Assembly (NCBI RefSeq): GCF_029960785.1
Contig: NZ_JASBQE010000056.1
Coordinates: 1 to 64,000 of the forward strand
Origin: Polyangium sp. 15x6
GTDB lineage: Bacteria > Myxococcota_A > Polyangia > Polyangiales > Polyangiaceae
DNA: 64,000 nucleotides
Reading direction: 5' to 3'
Of the stretch, positions 50,515-59,053 are shown piece by piece. Made by a program: the position numbers and the translations under genes. How positions within the stretch are numbered: the first letter of the stretch is position 1; the number at the start of each line of letters is the position of its first letter. The notes beneath the pieces were generated by a model. That model did not search any database, was not told where the DNA came from, and saw nothing but the letters and a program-made list of their open reading frames with translations.

Positions 50515-52299
50515 TCACTCGGCCGGGCGCACTCGTTGCAACAGGGCGAGATCGCGGTAAAGCCCTTCCTTTTGGAAGAGCTCCGCGTGTGTACCGATCT
50601 GGACGATGGCGCCGCCGGACATGACGACCACACGATGCGCGGCCTGGACCATCGATAACCGGTGCGCGATGATCAGCGTCGTGCGCCCCTTCATGAGCCG
50701 CTCGAGGGCCTCACGGACGAGCGTCTCGCTCCCCGCGTCGAGGGCGCTCGTCGCCTCGTCGAGGATCAAGATCGGCGGCGCCTGGAGGATGGCGCGGGCA
50801 ATGGCGATGCGCTGCCGCTGCCCGCCGGAGAGCTGCACGCCGCGCTCGCCGACGAGCGTCCCGTACCCCTGCGGCAGCTCGCCGATGAATGCGTGCGCGT
50901 TGGCCGTCCGCGCCGCGGCCTCGACCTCGGCGTCGGACGCGCCTTCGCGCCCATAACGGATGTTATCGGCGACGCTGCCCGAAAACAGCGGCGTGTCCTG
51001 CGAGACGAGGCCGATCTGGCGGCGCAGCCACCGGGGCGAGAGGTCGCGCAGGTCCACGCCGTCGAGGACGATGCTCCCGCCGTCGGGGTCGTAGAGGCGC
51101 AGCAAGAGCGCGACGATCGTCGATTTGCCCGCCCCCGAGGGCCCCACCAGCGCGACCACCTCGCCCGCGTGGAGGGTGAGGCTGAATCCGCACAGCACGG
51201 AGGCACGCTTTCGCGTCGGGTAGCAGAAATCGACCTGCCGGAGCTCGATCGTCCCCGTGACCGAGGGCGGCGCGAGGCCGCTTGCGTGCTGAATCGTAGG
51301 CGTACGCTCGAGCAGCTCGACGACGCGCTCCAGGGCGCCCCCGGTCCGTGCCAGCTCCGCCCACACGTCGCTCAGGGAGCTGCACGAAAAGGCGACCATG
51401 AGCGCATACACGAGGAAGGAGAGCATTTCCCCCGCGCTCAGCGCGCCTTGCGTCATGAGGTGCCCACCATACCAGAGCACGAGGGCCACCACTCCACACA
51501 CGACGAACGAAGCTGCGCCGAGGAACGTCCCGACGATGCGGCTGCGTCGCTGCCCCAAATGGTGTCCCCGGAGGATGGACGTGGAATACCTCTCCGCTTC
51601 GCCCTGCTCCTCGGCGAACGCGTGGACCGTCCTGATCCCGGCGAGCGCCTCGGCGGCGATCTGCCCGGCGCGCGCCATCGCATCGTGAAAATCCCGGGAG
51701 ATGCGCCGGACCCGACGCCCGTACAGGACGGCACCGAGCGTCGCTGGCGGGAAGATCGAGAGCATGAGGAGGGCGAGCCGCGGCGACGCCTGGAAAAGAC
51801 AACCGGCGCCCCCGATTATGGATACGAGCGCGCGCAGCAACGTGGGGACGCTGGTGGTGACGACGTTTTGCAGCGCGGCCGTATCCAGGGCGAGGCGGCT
51901 CGTGAGCTCGCCGGTCGTATGTTGATCGAAGAATGCGGTATCTTGTGCCAGAAGGCGCTCGAAAAGCCGCGCGCGCAGCCGGGCGACGACGCGCTCCCCG
52001 GAAACATTGAAGAGCGTGAAGCGCAGCGCGAGCGCCGCGGCTTGCACGAAGGTGGCGGCGATGAGCGCTGCCACGACGCCGCTCATGGGCGCGGCGTTCC
52101 CGCCACGGGCGGATGCGCCGTCGACGATTGCGCGGAGCATCTGGGGAAAAAGAAGCGCCGCTGCGCTCTCGACGGCGAGAAAGAGCGTGGCCCAGAGGAT
52201 TCTCCCGCGCTCGGGCCGGACGAGCGCGGAGAAGTGCCTCCAGGCCCTCGCTTCGAAAGAGCGGGGCTCCGCAATCGTCGATTTCGCCGTGTTCCCCAT
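50515..52299 (-). CDS. ABC exporter, fused permease and ATPase
   Basis: 594 residues from the ATG at 52299. N-terminal permease domain with six membrane segments (residues ~30-330). The ATPase follows: Walker A GPSGAGKST, signature LSGGQRQRIAIARAILQ, Walker B ILILDEATSALD and H-loop IIAHRLSM. A homodimeric type-IV-fold exporter is expected. It lacks the N-terminal C39 peptidase found in many bacteriocin exporters, so the leader must be cut by another enzyme. It is 135 bp upstream of, and on the same strand as, the B12 radical SAM gene, and probably exports the modified peptide. Confidence 0.92.
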   Translation of the reverse strand: MGNTAKSTIAEPRSFEARAWRHFSALVRPERGRILWATLFLAVESAAALLFPQMLRAIVDGASARGGNAAPMSGVVAALIAATFVQAAALALRFTLFNVSGERVVARLRARLFERLLAQDTAFFDQHTTGELTSRLALDTAALQNVVTTSVPTLLRALVSIIGGAGCLFQASPRLALLMLSIFPPATLGAVLYGRRVRRISRDFHDAMARAGQIAAEALAGIRTVHAFAEEQGEAERYSTSILRGHHLGQRRSRIVGTFLGAASFVVCGVVALVLWYGGHLMTQGALSAGEMLSFLVYALMVAFSCSSLSDVWAELARTGGALERVVELLERTPTIQHASGLAPPSVTGTIELRQVDFCYPTRKRASVLCGFSLTLHAGEVVALVGPSGAGKSTIVALLLRLYDPDGGSIVLDGVDLRDLSPRWLRRQIGLVSQDTPLFSGSVADNIRYGREGASDAEVEAAARTANAHAFIGELPQGYGTLVGERGVQLSGGQRQRIAIARAILQAPPILILDEATSALDAGSETLVREALERLMKGRTTLIIAHRLSMVQAAHRVVVMSGGAIVQIGTHAELFQKEGLYRDLALLQRVRPAE

Positions 52300-52649
52300 G
52301 GCTGACGCCCTTGGCCCAGCGGGCCGAGGGCTTCGACCGCAGTATGACCGCGCGCACAGCGAGACGCCCGACCGGATGCGTCGGATTCGCGGTACTTCTC
52401 GACAAAGCAGGCTCAATCCTGTGCCAGCCTAGATCTTCCTCTCATTCACGCGGCCGCGCCACGCACCCCGATGGATCTTGGTTCTTCCAAGACGAACCCT
52501 ATCCCCCACTTTCCCATTGCCTTCCCCAACAAACCATGAAACACAAAAAAGCGACGCCAGCCGGCGCTGACACACCGACCGGCGTCTGACCCGAAACCCG
52601 TCCAAGCCGGAGTTCCAGGCTATACCCAACGTAGACGTCGTCCTGCATC

Positions 52650-52757
52650 CTCAGCGACGGCCGGTCGATGCCGGAGATCGCTCGGACGTTGCGGATTCCC
52701 CTCGACACCGCGTATGCCCGGCTCGGGCTGGCACGTCGGCGGTTTTCGCGGATGGGG
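52650..52757 (+). pseudogene. ECF sigma factor fragment, region 4
   Basis: Translates to LSDGRSMPEIARTLRIPLDT followed by AYARLGLARRRFS, a textbook sigma-70 region 4.2 helix-turn-helix (the myxobacterial form is SMPEIAxxLGIPLNTAYSRL). No region 2 is found upstream; the frame is immediately joined to the hydrolase fragment. Confidence 0.72.
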
Positions 52758-52759
52758 AT

Positions 52760-53031
52760 GCGACTCCTTTTGATGCCTGGCCCGAGGTCGTGGCCGAGGC
52801 TGCCAGGGCGCTCCCGAACGTCGTGTTCGCCGGACATTCGACCGGCGGCATGTATCTGCTTTCGACGCCCGACCTGGAACCGCACCTCGAGGCCCTGGCG
52901 CTTCTGGACACCGCTCCGGACGCCCTCTGGCATCCTCGCTTCGTGGAGATGACCCGAGCGAATCCGTTGCCCGATGTCGAGGCGGCGACAGCGATTTATG
53001 AAGCGGATCCGCGCGACGAGAACATCGCCGC
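52760..53031 (+). pseudogene. Duplicated internal fragment of the alpha/beta hydrolase gene
   Basis: 272 bp colinear, without gaps, with 31862-32133; I count about ten substitutions. It encodes VVFAGHSTGGMYLLSTPDLE and LEALALLDTAPDALWHPRF but lacks the N-terminus and the catalytic acid and base, so it cannot make an enzyme. Confidence 0.88.
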
Positions 53032-53130
53032 AACCCTCCCTACAGGAAACTCGCGCTGACGGACCTCTCGCCGCTCGAGAGCCTGCCGGACCTGCAATGG
53101 GTGGACACCGATGCTTGGGCCATTCGCCCC

Positions 53131-54582
53131 TCAACGCTCTGTCGATCCTGGATCCGGAGAGGGGGTTACTTCGGTACCGTCTTCGTCTGGGAGGAACACG
53201 GCGACCCTCGCGAGATCGCGGTGCGCGTAATGAACCTTCGCAATCTCGGCGAGCGCGTGCCGGCCGAGTCTTTCATAAGCGCACACGAGGAGCTCGAGCG
53301 CGTCCTCGTGATACTCTTTGGCATCCAGCCAATGCAGGTCGTGGCCGAACGTGAGCGCGGCGCCAGGTTTGCCCTCCGCGCATTCACGCTTGGCGGATTC
53401 AATCCATTGTCGCGCGCGTTCGGGCTGGCTGCGCCAGACTCTCCTGCGAGCCTCAGGGCTGCCCACGCGAACGGTGCCTGCGCCGGGCGGCAGCGCGGGG
53501 CCGAACGTGCCTAGGGTGGGAATCCGATCGGCCTCGAGCCAGCGCTTCGCGGGGGGATCCTCCGCGAGGGCGGCGCGGTCCTCTTCGGCAAACCATTCGA
53601 GCGCAGCGAGCACGGCGTGGACCGTGAGGGGCGCAGGTTGTTCGGGGTAGGTTGGATCCGCGATCCGCTCGCGAGCCCGGGTGGTAAGGACGGCGAGCGG
53701 AGTGGGCTCCTCGTCGCGCCAGGTTTCCGCGGTATCATGCGCATAATTATGGGCGATGTACGTGGGCGGGTCCGCGGGGTCGTCGTACCAGAGACCATGA
53801 TGCAGGGCGTCGGTGTCGCCCCACATCACGCGGACGAACTCGGGCGGATCCGAGCGGTAACGGCATTCGAGCCGCGGGTCGAGGCCGTCGCGTGTCCTCC
53901 GCGAAAGACCGCGGTCCTCGAACCACACCATGATGCAATCAGGCGCTCGACCGAGGTCGTCCATGCCCCTCCATTCGGCCTCATCGAGGCTTCGCCAGAA
54001 CGCCGCGAAGGTCGCGAGGTAGCGCGGCAGGCGCAGGCCGTAAACCTCTTGCATGCGCTGCGCAACGGCGGGGAAGCGCTCGTACATGAGCGCGAGCGCT
54101 TCGCGTCGGCGGCGCACCGTGGCCTCATCGGGGGTGAACGTGGCCTCGGTAACGGTGGCCCGCGCGAGCCCGAGCGTTTCCTCGAGGGGAACCCCGAGCG
54201 CGGATGAGACGCCGCGGGCGGCGAGCGCCGTGAGCGTGGCGGCGAGCTCGTCGAGCGCCGCCCGGGGCTCGTGCATTCGTGCGAGAGGCACGACAACGAA
54301 ATCGGCGCTCGGCCCCCCAAAGCTCCCGGTCTCGGAGATGTGCATGCTCGCGACGAGACCGATGTTTCGCACGAAATAAGGTGGATACCACGAAGTGAGC
54401 TCGGCGCGCTCGTCCTTGACGGGAAAGAGGGTCCTCCAGCGCTCGCGCGCGAGCGCGAGCGCTGCCTCGATCTCTGGGTCATTCATGGTGTTGCCTGCAT
54501 GGGATGCGACACGTAGGGGGGCGGCCCGCGCTGGAACCGTGCTCATGACAATCATCAGGAGCACGACTTCGATGAACTTCAT
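53131..54582 (-). CDS. DUF2228/ADP-ribosylation-family-like protein
   Basis: 483 residues from the ATG at 54582, which has GGAG seven bases upstream and yields a possible signal peptide (VVLLMIVMSTVPARA). The alternative ATG at 54486 (MNDPEIEAALAL) gives a cytoplasmic 451-residue protein without a good ribosome-binding site. The middle part, LPRYLATFAAFWRSLDEAEW, then PPEFVRVMWGDTDALHHGLW and YDDPADPPTYIAHNYAHD, resembles the HPF1-like DUF2228 proteins of myxobacteria. The C-terminal ~120 residues (RQWIESAKRECAEGKPGAAL) look TPR-like. The function is not known in bacteria. Family call moderate. Confidence 0.72.
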   Translation of the reverse strand: MKFIEVVLLMIVMSTVPARAAPLRVASHAGNTMNDPEIEAALALARERWRTLFPVKDERAELTSWYPPYFVRNIGLVASMHISETGSFGGPSADFVVVPLARMHEPRAALDELAATLTALAARGVSSALGVPLEETLGLARATVTEATFTPDEATVRRRREALALMYERFPAVAQRMQEVYGLRLPRYLATFAAFWRSLDEAEWRGMDDLGRAPDCIMVWFEDRGLSRRTRDGLDPRLECRYRSDPPEFVRVMWGDTDALHHGLWYDDPADPPTYIAHNYAHDTAETWRDEEPTPLAVLTTRARERIADPTYPEQPAPLTVHAVLAALEWFAEEDRAALAEDPPAKRWLEADRIPTLGTFGPALPPGAGTVRVGSPEARRRVWRSQPERARQWIESAKRECAEGKPGAALTFGHDLHWLDAKEYHEDALELLVCAYERLGRHALAEIAKVHYAHRDLARVAVFLPDEDGTEVTPSPDPGSTER

Positions 54583-54944
54583 CCGACACTCCTTCATCAC
54601 ATACGGCCCCTGGACCAACGAAACAGCGGGCAGCTCCTCCCAATGCAGGGCAAACGGCGTTCCTGGTTCGGCGCGCATTCGAATTGAAGAAGCGTGAGCC
54701 ACCAGCTCACTTCCCTGCGGGCCGGGCGGGGCGGAGACGCGCCTTGTCGTTCGGATTTCGCGACGACGGATTGCACGCCGCTCCTGGAACATCGATCGGT
54801 ATGATGACCGATCGATGTTCCAGGCTTCTTGTCTACTCGGGGGCAAAGTGGAGGGAGGTTGAGAGCGCCGTGGCGCCTGCCTGTCGAGCGGAAGCGCTAA
54901 ACCTTTCTGATGAATCGGCATGGGAATTGATATGCCGAGGGGAC
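54583..54944. other. Divergent intergenic region with a perfect inverted repeat
   Basis: 362 bp between divergently read genes, no gene inside. Its main feature is the inverted repeat at 54783-54824. Confidence 0.7.
54783..54824. promoter_or_regulatory. Perfect inverted repeat with 18-bp arms
   Basis: CCTGGAACATCGATCGGT, spacer ATGATG, then ACCGATCGATGTTCCAGG, the exact complement. It lies 120 bp before the gene on the + strand and 200 bp before that on the - strand. It may be an operator for a dimeric or tetrameric regulator, or a cruciform or hairpin. Confidence 0.7.
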
Positions 54945-55469
54945 ATGTACAGATACGGAACGTGGGGGGCCGGGCTGTCGGTCGTCGCCCTGCTCGTTTC
55001 TCATAGGATGGAGGGGGCTCTGGCGGAGTCGCCCTCCGACGCGAAGAGGATGGTCGAATACCATACCGGAACCCTCGACATCCGGTTCGACAATCCCGCC
55101 TCGATTCCCGGAGGTCAGAATCCCCATCATATCGAGCTCTTCCTCGATGGCAGACCCTGCATGGAAATCACCCCCTCGGGCGAGACCTGCGTGTTGCGGG
55201 CGCCGCCGGAGGCGGTGTGTGATTTGTGGCCGCCGCTCGCGATGGGGGTCAATCGGTGCCTCATGGGGACCGATGGCTCGTGGAACGCCTATTTCCGGCT
55301 GCCTTCGGACCGTGTCATCGCAGACGATAGGCCCCACACGCTCACCGCGCTCATCTCGACGCCCGAGGGGGTCTCGGTGCGCGAGGCGCCCGTCGTGGTG
55401 AGGCGCGCACATGCCGATCCTTCGGCCAAGTTCGACATCCATTTTGTGGGGGACGTGAAGCTTCTGTGA
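54945..55469 (+). CDS. Putative secreted protein of unknown function
   Basis: 174 residues; the ATG at 54945 follows GAGGGG. The N-terminal GTWGAGLSVVALLVSHRMEG may be a weak signal peptide. The mature part has a beta-rich pattern with three Cys (RPCMEITPSGETCVLRAPPE, VCDLWPPLAMGVNRCLMG) and ends in SAKFDIHFVGDVKLL. Family not recognised. It is the only gene downstream of the palindrome on this strand. Confidence 0.66.
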   Translation: MYRYGTWGAGLSVVALLVSHRMEGALAESPSDAKRMVEYHTGTLDIRFDNPASIPGGQNPHHIELFLDGRPCMEITPSGETCVLRAPPEAVCDLWPPLAMGVNRCLMGTDGSWNAYFRLPSDRVIADDRPHTLTALISTPEGVSVREAPVVVRRAHADPSAKFDIHFVGDVKLL

Positions 55470-55795
55470 GTGGTGGAAGGAATGCGACCTCCGAGGCCGC
55501 GCCGCACCCATCGGGGTCGCGCTGGACTTGGGCCTCGAACGCTGCCCGGCACGCCTGCGCCGCCCGCACCGTCCTGCGGTGCATGCGCGAATGGCGCACC
55601 CGAGGGTTGCATTCTCGATTTCGTCTGGCGTGAGATTGAACCAGAACCTCTGCGGTGCGCTGGGACGATGCCAGGGCTCGTCGGGGCGGCGCCCGTGGAT
55701 GCGTCGGTGCCCTCGCTCGGCAGGCCCTCGCGATGGTCTACGCTGGCGCCCGGGGAACGACCGAAGCGGCTCGCCGGGAGCCGTGATGCCGCCGC
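55470..55795. other. Intergenic region, 326 bp
   Basis: It lies between convergent genes. No start site, RNA gene or strong terminator hairpin is visible; one antisense stretch reads RFWFNLTPDEIENATLG but lacks any further support. Confidence 0.5.
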
Positions 55796-56575
55796 TCAGC
55801 GCGTCGGCAGGAGCTGGAACGAAACGGTGATCTTCGCGCGCACGGCGATCTGCCCCGGCGCGAGCGTGCTCTCGGGCGAGGATTCCAGCCCACCGCCGGC
55901 AACGACGGCTACGTTCTGCGCAAGCTGCGGCGCTTCGTCCCACCACGCGTTATAGGCCGACGACCACCCGCTCCCCCCATCGTCGATGAGGAGCGGAAGG
56001 CCGACGGTCTGATCGAGCTCCTTCGCCAGCGCGATGGCCTTCTCCCTCGCAGCCTGGATTGCCATGGCTCTCGCCCTGTCGCGATGTTCGCGGAGCTTGG
56101 TCGTCCGAAATTCGATCCCGTGGACTCGATTGACATCACTCTGGATGGCGCTCATCAGAAACTGTTCGAACTTGTCGACCTGGTCCAGGGTGACGGCCAT
56201 CGTGTTCTTCACGGCATATCCGACGAACACATTGCTATCATCTTGCCACTCGTACTTGGGCGCGATGCTGATGTAATCGGTATCAACGTCTGTGTCGTCG
56301 ATTCCCATCCCTCGAGCGAGCGCCAGCACCGCCCGGACCGCATTGTCATTCTCGGTCTTCGCCTTGACGAGATCCATATCCACCGTCTCGATGCCGATCC
56401 TCAGCACCACCTCGTCGGGAACGACGTGGACCTCGGCATCTCCTGTGACGATGATCCTGGGGCGGGTGTCTGGGGTGGTCACCGTGGAGTCCGTCTCGTC
56501 CTGTGCCTGTGCGAGCTCGGGGAAGAGCAGGGCAGCGCCGATGGCCAGGGGCGCTAGAATGGAAAGACGCTTCAT
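55796..56575 (-). CDS. SIMPL-domain (DUF541) periplasmic protein
   Basis: 259 residues; the ATG at 56575 has GAGGAGG eight bases upstream. A signal peptide (LAIGAALLFPELAQA) is followed by the SIMPL/OMP28 fold: RIIVTGDAEVHVVPDEVVLR near the start, WQDDSNVFVGYAVKNTMAVT in the middle, and ARAMAIQAAREKAIALAKEL then the final strand IAVRAKITVSFQLL. Members are periplasmic or outer-membrane-associated and linked to oxidative or envelope stress, with no known enzymatic activity. Monocistronic. Confidence 0.93.
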   Translation of the reverse strand: MKRLSILAPLAIGAALLFPELAQAQDETDSTVTTPDTRPRIIVTGDAEVHVVPDEVVLRIGIETVDMDLVKAKTENDNAVRAVLALARGMGIDDTDVDTDYISIAPKYEWQDDSNVFVGYAVKNTMAVTLDQVDKFEQFLMSAIQSDVNRVHGIEFRTTKLREHRDRARAMAIQAAREKAIALAKELDQTVGLPLLIDDGGSGWSSAYNAWWDEAPQLAQNVAVVAGGGLESSPESTLAPGQIAVRAKITVSFQLLPTR

Positions 56576-56823
56576 CGAATCCTCCTCTCGATCGGCCTCC
56601 GACGCTGCCAGGGCCGTCCGCCATGGAAGTGAGCAGTCCTCGTGCCACGTCGTGGCGCGTCCATTGCGCACATGAGAGGCTCCGCTCCCAGGATCTCGGT
56701 CTCTCCTTGCAGGCCCATCGTTGGAGATGCACGCCCGGGGGCATGTCCGCGCAGGGAGGAGGTCTCTCCTGAAAGCGCGTGCCGCGCAGGCGCCACAAGG
56801 AGACAGGACTTACCCAACCTGGC

Positions 56824-57702
56824 TTAGCTCCGCATGAAGGCGGCTGCGCACACCGAGAAGACGATGAGCGTGGTCCCGCAGACGAGCTGTGGGCTCACCT
56901 GGATGGGAAACAAGAAGGCCGAAAAGAGCAGGACGAAGACAGGCTCGGCGGCTTTCATCAGGTTGGCCGTGCCGAAGGTGGTGATGGCCATGGCGCGATA
57001 GAACAGGGCCAATCCGAGGAACGTGGCGAGGAAGGTCGAGCACAGGAGGATGGCGACGCCCTCGGGCGCGTAGCGCAGGCTGGAGACCCCTTCCCTGGCG
57101 ATCGCATAGAGGACGAGCGGCGTGAGCGCGTACAGCTTGGTATTCAGCAGGATGGTGAGCGGCCCCTCCCGCTCGAGCGTGGACTTGACGACCGCATTCT
57201 GGATGGCGAACGCGGCCGGATACAGCGCGGCCAGCAGGAAGCCGACCATGCTCCCCATCGGGCCCACCGTGCCCTGGAAGGAGACGAGGAAGACCCCGAT
57301 GAGCGCCGCGACGACCAAGAGCAACTCGAGCTTGCTCGGCCGCTCCTGGAAATAGACGTAGGCGATCATCATCGCGTAGACGAAGTAGAGCCTCCCGACG
57401 AGCCCCACGATGCCGGGGTGGATCCGCGAGAGGCTCTCGAAGAGGAAGATCAGGCCGATCGCGTTCAGCAGGCCCGAGGCCAGCAGGCCCCCGGACATCA
57501 CCACCCGGGCTCGCGGTCCGAGCAGCCGCGCTCCCACCAGGCAGAACAAGAGGGTGAACCCCGCCTCGTAGATGGCCGCGAGCGGAGCGGTAACGTAGTC
57601 CAGGCTCAGTCGGATCAACGGAAACTGGGTCGCGAAGAGGAGCGTGGAGAGCAGCGACAACAACGCCCCTTTCCTGAAGCGCTTCTCATGCATCCCGGGC
57701 AC
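56824..57702 (-). CDS. EamA-family (DMT) transporter
   Basis: 292 residues with ten membrane segments in two EamA halves: GALLSLLSTLLFATQFPLIR at the start; YFVYAMMIAYVYFQERPS closes the first half; the second begins SMVGFLLAALYPAAFAIQNA and ends VLLFSAFLFPIQVSPQLVCG. These carriers export metabolites such as amino acids, sugars or nucleosides. It follows the IMP-dehydrogenase-like gene on the same strand, so export of a purine-related compound is possible, but that is inference from position. Confidence 0.9.
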   Translation of the reverse strand: MPGMHEKRFRKGALLSLLSTLLFATQFPLIRLSLDYVTAPLAAIYEAGFTLLFCLVGARLLGPRARVVMSGGLLASGLLNAIGLIFLFESLSRIHPGIVGLVGRLYFVYAMMIAYVYFQERPSKLELLLVVAALIGVFLVSFQGTVGPMGSMVGFLLAALYPAAFAIQNAVVKSTLEREGPLTILLNTKLYALTPLVLYAIAREGVSSLRYAPEGVAILLCSTFLATFLGLALFYRAMAITTFGTANLMKAAEPVFVLLFSAFLFPIQVSPQLVCGTTLIVFSVCAAAFMRS

Positions 57703-57705
57703 CCT

Positions 57706-57811
57706 GGTGTGTGGTGTTTTTCTGCTGCGCGGCCCGAGTCGTCAGTCGGACTCGCTCCAAGTACCACTGCATTCAGCCTCGGGCCGCTCGCGACGAAAAA
57801 CGCCACACACC
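57706..57811. repeat. Paired 33/34-bp inverted repeats in MITE-like arrangement
   Basis: Left arm 57706-57738 starts GGTGTGTGGTGTTTTTC and ends GCGGCCCGAG; right arm 57778-57811 is its inverted counterpart, CTCGGGCCGC ... GAAAAACGCCACACACC. Only the middle of the arms differs. They enclose 39 bp. It fills the whole gap between the IMP-dehydrogenase-like stop and the transporter start, so it can form a long hairpin in that transcript. Confidence 0.8.
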
Positions 57812-59022
57812 TAGCGCCCGAGGAGCCAATTCTGGTGCGTAATCTCCGGGATGCTGTGAGCCCGTCCCTCGATGAAGGCGGCGGCGGAGATCTGGATCAT
57901 CCGCGCACGGGACTGGAACTCCTCGACCGTGCGGGCGCCGGTGAAGGCCAGGCTCACCCCGAGGGAGCGCTTGATCTGCAGGAGAAGCGCCTTGGCCGGG
58001 CCCATGTATGGCACATAGCCCGAGACCCCCTCCACCCGGTGCCCCCGGAACGCGAGCTCTTCGAGGAAGCTGTCCAGCTCGGGCACCCCGCAGGAGGAAT
58101 CATGTTCCAGCGAGGTGTACCTGGCGCCTGCATAGAACTTGTACTTCCTGCCCTGAATCTCCTTGAGCTCACCGCTGGCCTCCTCGGTACCGGCAAAGAG
58201 ACGTCCCATCATCACCGAGCTGGCCCCCGCGGCCAGGGCCTTGGCGATATCTCCCGGGATGCGGATGCCCCCGTCGGCGATCACCGGGATGCCGACGGGT
58301 CGGGCGACCGAAGCGACCTCCTGGATCGCCTCGAGCTGCGGGACGCCCACCCCGGACATCTCCCGCGTCGTGCAGATGGAGCCCGGACCGAGCCCGACCT
58401 TGAGCGCGGCGATGGGGAATCTGCAGAACTCGTACGCGGCCTCCGCGGTGGCGAGATTGCCCACCACCAGCTTGTCCGGCGCCAGAACCGAGTACTTCTC
58501 GACCGTCTCCAGGACCTTCACGTGGAAGGGTTGGACGGTATTGATAATCACGTAATCGACTTCCGGCCGGACCAGGAGGAAGTCCAGCTTCGAGTGCTCG
58601 AAGGGTGAAGCCGCCACGAGGATGGGCGGGCGACCGTCGATGTGGAGCGCCTCGGGAAAGCGCGTGAGATCGATGCGGTACCGGGAGATCTGCTCGATGG
58701 CCGCCAACAGGTCGGCCTGGGAGAGCTCCTGGGTGATCGGCCCGATGGCCCCGAACTCCGCCAGCGAGCAAGTGAGCGCCACGGACCAGACCGTCTCCAT
58801 GGCCGCCGAGAAGACCGGGAGCGCGGCCCGGACCCCCTTGATCACCTCGGCTTGGAGAGATACCTGGTCCGGACGGACATCGGTCAGGTCCGGGAGGATG
58901 GTGACGTCGTCGACGTCAGGCCTCTCAAGGAGGCCAGGGCAGGACGAGAAACCGCGGCCACACTGGCAGGGGCGAGTTTGACTGGCATGGAGTCCCCCAT
59001 GGCCGCGGGACTCTATCACCAT
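57811..59022 (-). CDS. IMP dehydrogenase/GMP reductase-like enzyme without CBS domains
   Basis: 403 residues. The barrel signature is clear: DDVTILPDLT, LPVFSAAMETV, the catalytic loop KVGLGPGSICTTREMSGVG (thiol nucleophile Cys) and IPVIADGGIRIPGDIAKALA followed by AGASSVMMGRLFAGTEE (phosphate site). There is no room for the CBS pair that interrupts housekeeping IMPDH, and the N-terminus has a Cys-rich stretch CQCGRGFSSCPG. It catalyses NAD(P)-linked oxidation of IMP or the reverse deamination of GMP, or a variant reaction. Its pairing with an exporter suggests an accessory rather than housekeeping role. The first 20 residues are poorly conserved in pattern, so the start is uncertain. Confidence 0.9.
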   Translation of the reverse strand: MVIESRGHGGLHASQTRPCQCGRGFSSCPGLLERPDVDDVTILPDLTDVRPDQVSLQAEVIKGVRAALPVFSAAMETVWSVALTCSLAEFGAIGPITQELSQADLLAAIEQISRYRIDLTRFPEALHIDGRPPILVAASPFEHSKLDFLLVRPEVDYVIINTVQPFHVKVLETVEKYSVLAPDKLVVGNLATAEAAYEFCRFPIAALKVGLGPGSICTTREMSGVGVPQLEAIQEVASVARPVGIPVIADGGIRIPGDIAKALAAGASSVMMGRLFAGTEEASGELKEIQGRKYKFYAGARYTSLEHDSSCGVPELDSFLEELAFRGHRVEGVSGYVPYMGPAKALLLQIKRSLGVSLAFTGARTVEEFQSRARMIQISAAAFIEGRAHSIPEITHQNWLLGR

Positions 59023-59053
59023 CCCCTCCTGGCGCCCGCCCTCCTGTATTGGC

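Larger units (their letters stand above)
52300..53130. other. Gene-remnant region, 831 bp
   Basis: No intact gene. From left to right: the ABC gene promoter area; an A-rich stretch around 52530-52555; an ECF sigma-factor fragment (52650-52757); a duplicated hydrolase piece (52760-53031); and a leucine-rich-repeat-like scrap LTDLSPLESLPDLQWVDTD (~53057-53113). Confidence 0.7.

Noticed and set aside
52560..52660. Possible outer-membrane protein scrap on the - strand (DDVYVGYSLELRLGRVSG)
   Set aside because: Looks like one amphipathic strand pair, but too short to tell from chance.
55540..55790. Possible gene fragment reading RFWFNLTPDEIENATLG on the - strand
   Set aside because: Short, no start, no recognised family and no neighbouring fragment that would extend it.
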